The translations under genes were made by a program, and so were the position numbers. From Auxenochlorella pyrenoidosa (taxonomy: Eukaryota > Chlorophyta > Trebouxiophyceae > Chlorellales > Chlorellaceae): a DNA stretch of 30,217 nucleotides. The notes below the pieces were generated by a model that saw only the letters and a program-made list of their open reading frames with translations, made no database searches and was not told where the DNA came from. The DNA lies in contig KQ481956.1 in the NCBI GenBank assembly GCA_001430745.1, positions 28,129 to 58,345 on the forward strand. Direction: 5' to 3'. This document shows, piece by piece, positions 21,528 through 30,217 of the stretch. Every line of letters begins with the position of its first letter. Position 1 is the stretch's first letter.

Positions 21528-23284
21528 TCATCCCGTCTTGGTCCGCCAGACAATGCCGTCCAGCTCCCACTGCTCGCCTGCAAGCGGTGGGTGCAGGATC
21601 GCAGGGCGTGGTGTGCACGGGCCCTCACAAGCCCGGCACTGGTACAGTCACAGCAACAGAACTGCACCGCTCATCCCCAGCCTGCCCAGCGCAACCTCCG
21701 TGCATGCCCGCCCTGACGCCGCCGGCACTTGCCTGCGCCCTCTGCCACGTATGCACGCAGGCCCACAAGCTGCACGCCGCGCGCACTTTCTCCTGGGGCA
21801 AAGAGTGACTTCCCGCCATCTGGCATGCGTGCATAGTAGGGACCCTGCGGGCACATGTAGTCATGCAGCAGAGGGTCTGAGCACCACCGTGGGCCGGGGG
21901 AACGAAGGCTAGTTTCATTTTTTTCCTTAGAGAAGCACCTCTCGAACCAGTTGCAGTTGCAGCTGACCCTGCGTCGCCAGATGCTGCCCATCTTCTGCAC
22001 CTGGCCCCTGCCCACTCCTCTCGAGCCCCCTGCTCACCAGCTTGCACTTAGCGGTGCGCTCACTGCCGGGGGCGAGTGGGATGTGCAGGCCATCCGGACC
22101 GAAGAATATGCCCAGGCCCTCGCCATCACGGATCACAGCCTGGGATGGCCCACCCACCTGCGCAGCTTGGGCAGTTGCAGCACCACATCAGTCGCGGGGC
22201 CGCCGGGGCAGAGCCAGCAAGGAGGGTAATGGCATGCCGACATGCTTGGGAGGCGGGTGGAGGTGTCGCACCTTGGGCAGCTTGACGGGCCGCTGTCCAT
22301 AGTCGCCATCCCTCCAGGTGAACAGGAAGGAGGCGGGCGAGTCGCGGTCCTCGCCTATGCCCGACCAGCCGCGCGCGTTGTACCCTCCCACCAGGGCGCC
22401 ACCCTCTGCGGGCAGCAGGAGCGGCACCTTGTTGCTCCACTGGCGGACAGAACAGCTGGAGGTCACTCTAACCGGGAGCTGTGAGCTTCTTCGCACAAGT
22501 GACAAACAAGGTAGGGGAGCAGCAAGGGTCGGCATCTGGAGGCCCCGTGCCTGTCTGTGCGAGAACCAGCGCCGCCCCAAAGGTGTCCACCCGGCTGTGG
22601 AAGGCCGCAGCCGACCAGCCATCGCGGTCGGCATCGTACGCCAGGCGCAGAGGCACGCTCTCCAGCTGCGTCTGCGCCAGCAGCGGGCGCAGCACGGCGA
22701 CGTCCTCGGCATCGCCCGCCACGGGCTCAGCCCACACGTCGGTGACGGCGGGATCTGCGGGGGACAATGTAGTGAAGCGTGAACAGAAAAACCAACTTGA
22801 ATCACACCCATTGGCATCCTGAATAAGGTGCAGAGAATTGAAGAGGTGCTGTATCTGGTCCCAGCAATACCAGATTTTTCACGCAGCACCTGCAAGCTAC
22901 ACGAACAACCCATTGTCATTTCGCACGTTCCATACAGCACGCAGGCAGGCAGGCAGGCGCTGGGATCGCTGCTCAGCCCCACCGCAAAAGTCACTTACAA
23001 AGCTCCTTGGCTGCATCATCAGACAGCCGCTTGAGGCCGCCTGGTGTGGGGTCCTCCAGCGCTTGGCGCCCAAACAGGCGGCCCACAAAGCGCTCCACCA
23101 AGTCCAGGTCTTGCTCGCCGCCTCCAGCAGCCGCCACCACTGCTCGCCTGCCGCCGCCGCTGCTGAGCATCGGGCGCTGCTGCAGCTGCTTTGCAAAGCT
23201 ATGATGGGCACATTGACTAACTGGATCGAATGCGCATCGGCCAGCTGATCCACGGGCCGCAGACAGCGACAAGTGGGCGGACAT
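21528..23284 (-). CDS. TLDc-domain protein of the plant type
   Basis: Six exons (23284-22999, 22754-22551, 22405-22272, 22157-22038, 21844-21733, 21577-21528) encode 301 residues. TLDc proteins are linked to oxidative-stress protection and, in several eukaryotes, to binding the vacuolar ATPase. The sequence follows plant TLDc proteins: ERFVGRLFGRQALEDPTPGG, LKRLSDDAAKELYPAVTD, LRPLLAQTQLESVPLRLAYD, RDGWSAAAFHSRVDTFGAAL, GGYNARGWSGIGEDRDS with FLFTWRDGD, and QWELDGIVWRTKTG at the C-terminus. Residues 1 to about 55 are rich in Ser, Ala and Arg and could be an organelle transit peptide; a second ATG at 23170 would remove 38 of them. Two introns need GC donors: 21578-21732 (gcag|gcaagt) and 22406-22550 (acag|gcacgg). 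Both restore exact family spacing and frame. Confidence 0.85.
22941..22958. repeat. GCAG tetranucleotide repeat in a TLDc intron
   Basis: Four to five units of gcag in the first intron of the TLDc gene; the same unit as the repeat at 12463-12494. Confidence 0.7.
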
Positions 23285-23475
23285 GGCTCCAGCTGGATAA
23301 GCACTGCCGGTACCAAGGGGCTAGAAGATTCACTTTCTATCAACAAAGCAGGATTCCTGGCCCGTGCTGTGACAGAGAGAGAGGCGAAACAGCCAGCACG
23401 GCAGCCACCTCAGCAGTGCCTCAGAGAGGTCCTGCGGGCCTGAACAGTTGTTCGATCACACTTGCAAGATTGCCC
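23285..23475. promoter_or_regulatory. Short divergent promoter, TLDc (-) and MCEE (+)
   Basis: Only 191 bases separate the two start codons, so both 5' leaders and promoters share this stretch. No TATA box is clear. Bidirectional activity is inferred from arrangement. Confidence 0.45.
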
Positions 23476-24480
23476 ATGCTTTCGGGCGGCAGCTGCGCGC
23501 TGCGCAAGGCTGCGACGGTGCGAGGGGTCACGCCAACAGAGGGTTCCGGACTCCCTGTGCCTCCTTGCCCCTGGTATTGATGCCCTTACGGATGCAAGAT
23601 GCCTGGCAACCAACGTCCTTCGTGTCGCGCACCCCCTGGTGCAGGCTGCGGCACGCCGCCTGTCGAGTGCCGCCTCGAACGCTGGCGGCAGCGCAGCCCC
23701 CAGCGTGGGCCGCCTCAATCACGTGGCAATTGCGGTGCCCAGCCTGGAGGAGGCTGCTGCAAAGTATCGTGACGTGCTGGGAGTCCAGGTGATCAAGTGC
23801 CATGCGGTCGCAAGTGCATCGCCTGTTGCACGCAGTGGGCACCCGCTCTTGACGTGAGCCAGTGGTGTGATGGCCAGAACCTGGCAGCTCCCTCCACCTC
23901 CTGCCGTACTGTGCAGGTGAGCGAGCCGCAGTCGCTGCCAGAGCACGGCGTGCGCGTCGTGTTTGTGGAGCTGCCCAACACCAAGCTTGAGCTGCTGGAG
24001 CCGCTGGGGGCGGGGTCGCCCATCGCAAAGTTCCTGGAGAAAAACGCGGCTGGGGGCATGTGAGCACAGGCAGCCAGGGGGCGCCGGGGTTGGTGGCGGT
24101 TGAGCTTGCACAGAGTCTTGCGGTGCATGCCACGTTTTTATTCGAGGTGGTGCATGACGGTGGTGCGGTGGGCAGGGATGTGGAGGTGGGCCGCGCTCGC
24201 CCACGCATGTTGCGCCAAGCAGCCTTCAAGTCTGCAGGCATTGTACTGCATGCCCTTCCTCGCTCTGCATGGCCGCCAGCACTGCCCCTGCACCCTGTGC
24301 AGCCACCACATTTGCCTCGAGGTGGAGGACATTGCCGCCAGCATGGCCCACGTGGGCGCCCGGGTGCGACTGCTGGACAAGCGGGCGCGCATCGGGGCGC
24401 ACGGCCTGCCGGTCGTCTTTGCACACCCAAAGGACATGTGCGGGGTGCTGACCGAGCTGGAAGAGGTGCCACGGAGATGA
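23476..24480 (+). CDS. MCEE: Methylmalonyl-CoA epimerase, mitochondrial
   Basis: Exons 23476-23517, 23645-23788, 23917-24059 and 24303-24480 encode 168 residues. The enzyme interconverts the S and R forms of methylmalonyl-CoA between propionyl-CoA carboxylase and methylmalonyl-CoA mutase. It has the glyoxalase/VOC fold of two modules: RLNHVAIAVPSLEEAAAKYR with His40, FVELPNTKLELLEPLG, then GIHHICLEVEDI with His111, and GVLTELEE with Glu161. His40, His111 and Glu161 match the metal ligands of the family. The first 25 residues (MLSGGSCALRKAAT then AAARRLSSAAS) are a good mitochondrial presequence. The small first exon is my reconstruction: no in-frame ATG precedes the second exon closely, and this ATG with donor acg|gtgcga joins in frame. 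The last three exons are much firmer than the first. Confidence 0.88.
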
Positions 24481-24708
24481 CAGCGCCGCGCCCTGCTGCC
24501 TCCGCTGGCTTGGCGGCTGCTGGGCTGTGCCATTCCCCTTCCTGCTAGCCCGTCTTTCTCTGCCCTTACCGACGACTGAACATAGCATTGTACAAACGCG
24601 AGCTCCAGCTGCTGCCCGCAATAAATCCCACAGTAGTTTTATGCCAGAAACACCAATGTCACAGCCAACAGTCAACCAGGGCAATCACCCCGCAGGCAGG
24701 CAGCATCC
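24481..24708. other. Convergent spacer between MCEE and POT1
   Basis: The 228 bases hold the two converging 3' UTRs. The stretch 24580-24680 is AT-richer. I find no TGTAA on either strand, only gtaca at 24588-24593. No gene is visible. Confidence 0.5.
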
Positions 24709-27690
24709 TCAGTCCCTGCCAGCAGGGTCTGCCTGCGGCTGCGGCAGCGTGAGCGTCGTGTCGCACAGGCGGTACTGCCGTGACTGCCAGGGCTGCCCTG
24801 GGTCGGGGAAGTAGACGCAGATGCACAGGTCCATCCAGGGCCCGCCATCCCTGGGTCCGGGGTGGGATGGAGGCGTGGAAGGGAGCGTCGGCAGGCAGGC
24901 AGGATGGATTGTAGAGGTGGAGCCCAGGGCTGGAGCAGAGATACGTGACCGCTCAGTTATGGCTGCCTTGTTTGCACGCATCGGCCGGAGATTGTGCACA
25001 GACTGCGCCTGGTGCAAGTGTGGAAAGCACTCCCACAGTTCACAGGCAGCAGGCTCGTCCCTTGGAAGCACCCACCTCTGGCAGCCCTGGCCCAGCAGGC
25101 GGTTCAGGCAGCGCTGCAGCTCTGCCGCCGCTGCGGGGTCGGCACGCATGTCGCAGGGCGACAGGCCAGCGAAAAAGGCGTCGCCGTCGGGCCCAAACAG
25201 GATGGCATCCAGCTGGCCGGTGGCGTCCTCCAGCAGCAGCTTCAGGGCGTACGCCCAGCGCCCCGGTTCGGCGTCTGCATGGGGGCGGGGGAGGGCGCCG
25301 GCAGTCAGCCCTGCACCGGGATGAGGCGGCTGATGGAGGAAAGCGCCAGGCCAAGGTGGGCGCGCCACGTCGCGGAACCTTCACCCATCAAGTTGCAGTA
25401 GGCCCAGCAAGCAGGCACGTGGGCTCATCACCTTGCCATGTCTCATCGCCCGCCACTGCACCTCCCTCTCTGCGCAGCAGCTCCAGCGCACCTGGGAGCC
25501 CGCACGCGGCCGCCGTCTGGCACATCTCCCCCATGTCCTTTGGCAGGTAGTCCACCAGCCGCACCAGCAGCCGGTAGCAGCGCGGCGTCGCAGCGGGGGT
25601 GTCCAGCAGCACCTGACGGGAGCGGGAAGGGCGAGGTGGCGGGAGCGGCATCACCAGCAGCACCCCTGCACTTCCATCGGCTCCTCCCAGCCTGTTGGGA
25701 GGCAGCAGAGCAGACCCACATCAGACACAGAGGATGCCCACATCAGACCTGGCCAAGCATACCTGCCGCACAGTGCTGATGGGCTGCTCGTGGTGCCGGC
25801 ACAGCGCCAGCAGCTCGCCGGCTGCATCGCGCGGGTCGGGCGCCCACCCCGCCGTGTGGTTGACCGCCAGCCGGTGCTGGTACTCGGCCTCCAGCTCCGC
25901 CTGCCGCGCCTCGTCCTGCCAGGGCGTCCACCGGCTCTTCTGGCGGTGGTAGAAGGCCTGGCAGTGGGGACCGGGTGTGGCAGGGTGGCATGCAGTGATT
26001 CGCAGGTGCCGGCCCCAATCGATAGCAGGTGGAAAACTGGTGTGTTTGCAGGGCTGCAGGCAAGCAAAGGAAGGCCTGCCCCCACTGCTTGCAGCACAAG
26101 CACCATTCGCCCGTCTCCTAGCGCCCAACAGGCCTCCCCACATGCACACCCACGGCGCCCACCTGCAGCTGGCCATCCACCACACGTGCCCCCAGGTTGC
26201 GCATCTTCACCCAGCTGCCCACGGGCGGCCGCTCCACGCGCCCGCTCTTGGGGAACACCACCGGCAACGCGGTGCCCACCAGCGGGATGCGGGACAGATC
26301 GGCTACGTCCTGTATGGGGTGAAAAATGCTTCACTGATTGGTCTCAGCAGACGGAAGGCCCGGGGTTCAGAGATCAGGCTGCACACAGGCAGGATGCTGA
26401 GTTGCTGCAACCCACACACATCATCCAGTGGGCCCCAGGCCAGCACACCTGCAGGGGCAGCGCAAAGGCGCGCAGTTGCTGGTGCTGTCGCTGCAAGTCC
26501 ACGGCCTCGTGGCGCAGCAGGCCTGCAAGCTCCTGCTCCCGAGTGTCGAACCTGCGGCGCAGCACAGAGGCAGGTAGACGCCAAAGGTTGGCTGCATCAA
26601 CTTCAAATGGGCAGGGTGTGTGCAGGAGGTAGGCAGCCTGCCATGCCATGAGACAGGCAGACAGGCAGGACGACGCCCAATGCACGCCGAAGCGCGCCGC
26701 TGCTCCAACATCGATCCTCGTGCCCTTGCCCCCCGCCCACGCCCCCAGGCCACCCACGTCGCGGGGAAGGGCAGCGCGTCCGAGTCGTCCCAGATGTGCA
26801 GCAGGTGCAGCGCGGCGTCGCTGTCGTCCACCGCCACCACGCGGCACAGGCAGTCGAAGAACACCCCCGGCCGCACGTCGCAGATGCGCCTCAGGTACTG
26901 GTTGCTGCCGCCCATGCTGGTGCAGTTGCGCTCTGCGTAGCACTCGCGCAGCTTGGCCAGCAGCGCCGCCTCCCGCGCGTCAAAGTGGTAGTGCGCATGG
27001 GATGACTGGTACGGCTGGTCGGCGGCGGCGCCGTCGCACGCCAGGGCGGGGAACAGGCAGTAGGCAAACCCCGCCCCGCGGGCCCCCACCTTGCCCACCA
27101 GCTGCGGCTTGTCATTGAAGCGGTTCACCTGCTGGGCAGGGCCGTGCAGGTTGGGTGCAGTTGCAGGTTGCAGGGCCAGCTGGGCAAGGGTGTGGCTGAC
27201 GACGCCAGCCAGGTTCGAGCGCGCCTGCGCATTCAACAGCAGCAAACAGGCGTGCCGCTGCTTCCAGGCGACAGCTTGATGGCGTGGGCGCAGGCCGGAC
27301 GCACCTTGACGCGGTGCAGGCGGATGATGTCGCCGGGCCGCCGGATGTGCGGCAGCTCCTCCGGGGAGGCCGCAAAGCAGAGCATCTCCACCCCTGCCGC
27401 CAACTCAGGCTGGTCCTGGGTGCTGGGGTCCACCAATGTCAGGTTGCAAACCATGTCTGCACCAGCGGGAGGGGGACCAGCGGGAGGGCTGCAAGTTGCT
27501 CTGGCTTCGATCTGGCGGCAGAGCCGACGGAGCTGCGTTGGCAGCGGCGGCCGCGACTGCACGTCCGCCTTGGCGCACCCGTGCCCCGCGTAGGTCTCGG
27601 AATGCTGCATTCCAGAACCACCGCCCACAGGTTGATGAGCTGCCCAACCCGCTCGACCGCCTGTGACAGCTCAAGGTAAGAGTATGCCAT
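24709..27690 (-). CDS. POT1: POT1 telomere end-binding protein
   Basis: Nine exons (27690-27579, 27456-27305, 27128-26758, 26551-26449, 26309-26163, 25957-25763, 25612-25462, 25274-25031, 24850-24709) encode 538 residues. POT1 binds the single-stranded G-rich telomere overhang in the nucleus. OB-fold 1 spans about 5-150: YLELSQAVERVGQLINLWAV, then PRPTRGTDMVCNLTLVD, LPHIRRPGDIIRLHRVKV and a following NRFNDKPQLVGK. OB-fold 2 starts near 170 with DVRPGVFFDCLCRVVAVD, then LLHIWDDSDALP. A C-terminal OB-like part starts near 370 (CYRLLVRLVDYLPKDM) and ends in WMDLCICVYF. The N-terminal exons are secure; the exon 8 to 9 junction (tgggga|gtgctt to g|gatggc) was chosen because it alone gave the needed phase and is less certain. 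All introns are GT-AG. Confidence 0.87.
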
Positions 27691-28203
27691 CGTGGCTGGC
27701 GGAGCCGACGAACGGCCGCGTGAAGGTGATCGGTAAACACCAGCAATTGCTAGAAACACCGGAGGGTCTGGGCTGCTGTGAGTGCTGCGCACCCTGCCGC
27801 TACTTGCCCAAATGCTTGCAAGAGACCAATTTGCATTGCTGTACAAAGCAGGGTACAGCTTTCTGACACTCTGCCTCACCAGCCATCCACTCTGGCAGGC
27901 AATGCCTCCACTACAGGTTCGCATGCCGGGCAAGTGCCGCATGCGAAACCAATTGCAACGGCACCGACAGGGAGCGGCTGTGGGGTACCACAGCCTGGGA
28001 GGTTCAACGCTTGGAGTGTCGACCAAGTGCCAAAATCAGCAGGATTGAAGGAGAAGGAACAACGAGCCACCAGCAGCTTTCAACATCGTCGACTGGCGCC
28101 AATGGCGCTGACACCAAGCTCGTGCCTGCAGCCGATTAGTTTCACTCCCCGCCTTCCCCATGACGTTTTCAAATAATTAAAGATACATCATAGCACGGGC
28201 AAG
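27691..28203. other. Spacer between ALG6 and POT1 (both -)
   Basis: The 513 bases hold the ALG6 3' UTR and the POT1 promoter and leader, both read on the minus strand. An AT-rich block (about 28172-28192) lies directly behind the ALG6 stop. I see no canonical TGTAA on the minus strand, RNA gene or supported ORF. Confidence 0.5.
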
Positions 28204-30175
28204 TCACATGCGCTTCTTGGCTTTGCCCACAGGCGCTGCCTGGCGGAACTCACCCAGCTGCAGCCAGTTGGTGTACAGGAAGAGCGCGAAAAAGTGCGCA
28301 AAGGCCCAGGAGGTGATGAGGGCGTCGTACAGGAAGGGCAGGCGGGGTGGGGGCGGCACAGCCGCTGAGGCTGCCAGCAGGGTGGCACAGGTGGCGAGCG
28401 ATAGGCGGGAGGCGAGCCGCGCTATCGCATCTGGCAGCTGCCCCACGCTGCTGTTGCTGCTACGCTGCTGCCTAGCCTGCTCTGCGCCACCCTCTGCCTT
28501 GCAGCCTGCCAGCGTAATCGCAGCGTGGCAGGCGGCTGTGGCGGCCGCCGTTGCCAGTGCCAGGCTGTCCTTCTTGAGCAGCGGGACCATGCTGAAGACC
28601 GACACGGTATTGAGCCAGCGCAGCAGGCGCGGCTGCTCCTGGCCCAGCAGCAGGCACAGGGGGAGCAGCGGCAGCAGGATGGACTTCTCGTGCACCTGCA
28701 TGGCAGGCATGGCTTGGGGGGTCACCGAGGTCCAGACACCAGACACCGAGGGACTAGCCAGGCCTGCATGGCGCTGGTGCATAGTCTGGATCATGCACCT
28801 TTGCAGGGCTGACAGCCGGGGGGCGCGAGCTGCCTTCATGCTGACCAGCTCCCCACTTTGCACCACACTGCCGCCTGCAAGCCACCCCACCCTCCCCAGC
28901 CCCACCTGGTAGGAGAAGAGGAAGAAGGCCATGGCGCAGTTGGCCAGGCAGAGCAGGAAGCCGCGCGGGGTGGGGCGAGCAATCTGGGACGCCATGGCCG
29001 GCGCGGCTGCCGCCAGCGTGGCGACGCCGCACAGCCTCACCAGGCCGCCCTGGCTCACCAGGCGGGACCACTTGATGAGGCGCGAGGAAACGCACCAGAA
29101 GTTGGCCACGTAGTCCTCGTACAGGCCGCGCTGGGTGGGGAAGATGCGGCGCAGCACGCCCAGCGTGGCGCCTGTGCCGTCCGCCAGCCAGGGAGCCCAT
29201 GCGATAGCAAAGGTGGCGGCGACAGCCAGGCCCAGCCGCAGCACCGCAACAACCTGCCAGCATCAGGAAGGGAGCCAAATGGTTGAGGCACGACACAGGG
29301 CCTGCGCAGCCTTGTCTTCCCAGGCACACTGTTCTACCAGAAGTTTCAGCAGCGCCCCACGGCGCCAGACCCGTCCATCCCCTCCTCTTCCTGCAACGGC
29401 ACCCACCTTGCCCAACGTTGTGCCGCGCTGCAGGCACCTGCCCAGCAGGAATGCAAAGAAGGCCGGGGCATAGTACAGGCCCATCTGCTTGTGGTTGAGC
29501 GACAGGCTGAACAGCACCGACGCCAGCACCTCACGCCCAGCGGCAGCGGCGGCGGCACCCACAAGCGCCAGGCCCAGGCCGAGGCAGTTGTACTGAAAGT
29601 GGCCGTGGTCAATCAGGATGGCTGCTGGGCTGAACAGCAGCGCAACCAGCGCTGGTAGGCGCCGCCACGCTGGGCTGCCAGAGGAGAAGGCTGCCGCGGC
29701 TGCTGCAGCAGCAGGCAGGAAGACGGCGGCGTCGGAGGCCAGCACTGTCTGCCGCATCAGCATTTTGGAGGAGGGAGACTCGTAGCCTCGCGACTTGACC
29801 AGCTCCACGGCCGCTGGCTCTCGCAGCCGCAGGTACTGCCCCGTCAGCCAGCTCTGCATGGCGAGCGTGCCGTGCAGTGCACAGCGAACGACGGGTGGGC
29901 AACAGGGGTCGAGGAACGAACCTCTGCTCATGCATGGTGCCAGGGGCCCAGCACTGGTAGGTGCCTCTCCTTTCATGCTCAAAAGTAAGAGACATGCGTT
30001 ATGCTGCAAACGAGGCGTTCTCCACGTAGAGACGCAGCGGGAGCGGCAGCAATGGCGCAGCTGGAGCGGCAGCAGCGCAGGCAGTGCCACCAGCAACGCG
30101 CTCGCCTGGTACCCAGAGAGCGGCGGGTAGTCGAGGCCCCACCAGCTCAGGTCGTTGGAAGAAGAGTTGCGATAC
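28204..30175 (-). CDS. ALG6: ALG6 dolichyl-P-Glc:Man9GlcNAc2-PP-dolichol glucosyltransferase, 3' part
   Basis: This ER membrane enzyme adds the first glucose to the lipid-linked oligosaccharide used for N-glycosylation. Visible exons are 30175-30106, 29853-29407, 29253-28906 and 28695-28204, about 452 residues; the N-terminus lies beyond the window end. The first visible exon has the luminal family motif SWWGLDYPPLSGYQ. Then follow SRGYESPSSK, ILIDHGHFQYNCLGLGLAL, LNHKQMGLYYAPAF, RIFPTQRGLYEDYVANFWC and VHEKSILLPLLPL, with many hydrophobic segments between, as expected for this GT57 family. GLYEDYVANFWC points to ALG6 rather than ALG8. The C-terminus ends in a basic KAKKRM, fitting an ER-membrane tail. 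The intron 29854-30105 needs a GC donor (cag|gcgagc) and is 252 bases without a stop; 28696-28905 is also stop-free and a multiple of three. Confidence 0.9.
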
Positions 30176-30187
30176 CTGGCATACGCG

Positions 30188-30217
30188 GTGTGTGTGTGGT
30201 GGGGTGGGGGGGGGGGG
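30188..30217. repeat. GT microsatellite followed by a poly-G run at the window end
   Basis: A (gt)n stretch passes into ggtggggtgg and then 13 G at the very end, inside the next upstream ALG6 intron. The run ends the window, so its true length is unknown. Confidence 0.8.

Noticed and set aside
1..30217. Search for CRISPR arrays, transposons, tRNA or rRNA genes and viral insertions
   Set aside because: No spaced direct repeats, terminal inverted repeats with a transposase, cloverleaf sequences or viral genes could be recognised by eye.

Overview
The window looks like nuclear DNA of a green alga, most likely a trebouxiophyte of the Chlorella type. It is GC-rich, genes are packed on both strands, and coding sequence is cut by many short introns of about 100-280 bases. 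Several genes carry the chlorophyte poly(A) signal TGTAA behind the stop. The gene families are plant-like: a fused DEP1, a BOU-type mitochondrial carrier, XCT/XAP5, membrin, a plant-type TLDc protein and POT1. I rebuilt gene models by hand by matching exons to protein families and requiring frame-consistent splice sites. All introns end in AG and most begin with GT.

Layout. 1-2164 (+): 3' part of propionyl-CoA carboxylase alpha. 2492-4062 (-): BOU-like mitochondrial carrier. 4554-5467 (+): small ubiquitin-like-fold protein of unknown function. 5674-7646 (-): methylenetetrahydrofolate reductase-like protein. 7948-10503 (-): XAP5/XCT. 10934-12365 (+): NUP35/Nup53. 12724-13996 (-): membrin Qb-SNARE. 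14781-17926 (+): DEP1 of methionine salvage. 18339-21016 (+): FBXO31-type F-box protein. 21528-23284 (-): TLDc-domain protein. 23476-24480 (+): methylmalonyl-CoA epimerase. 24709-27690 (-): POT1 telomere protein. 28204-30175 (-): 3' part of ALG6 glucosyltransferase. Both window ends cut through genes.

Most of this is housekeeping with no operon logic. Two metabolic links stand out. Propionyl-CoA carboxylase alpha and methylmalonyl-CoA epimerase catalyse consecutive steps of propionyl-CoA breakdown and lie about 21 kb apart. DEP1 and the MTHFR-like protein both touch methionine and one-carbon metabolism. I found no mobile element, CRISPR array, tRNA, rRNA or unfamiliar multi-gene system.

The most unusual signal is in splicing. 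Seven of about 65 complete introns in my models need a GC rather than GT donor, far above the usual share of roughly one percent. Three introns are multiples of three and free of stops, and one GC intron would yield a truncated alternative protein if retained.
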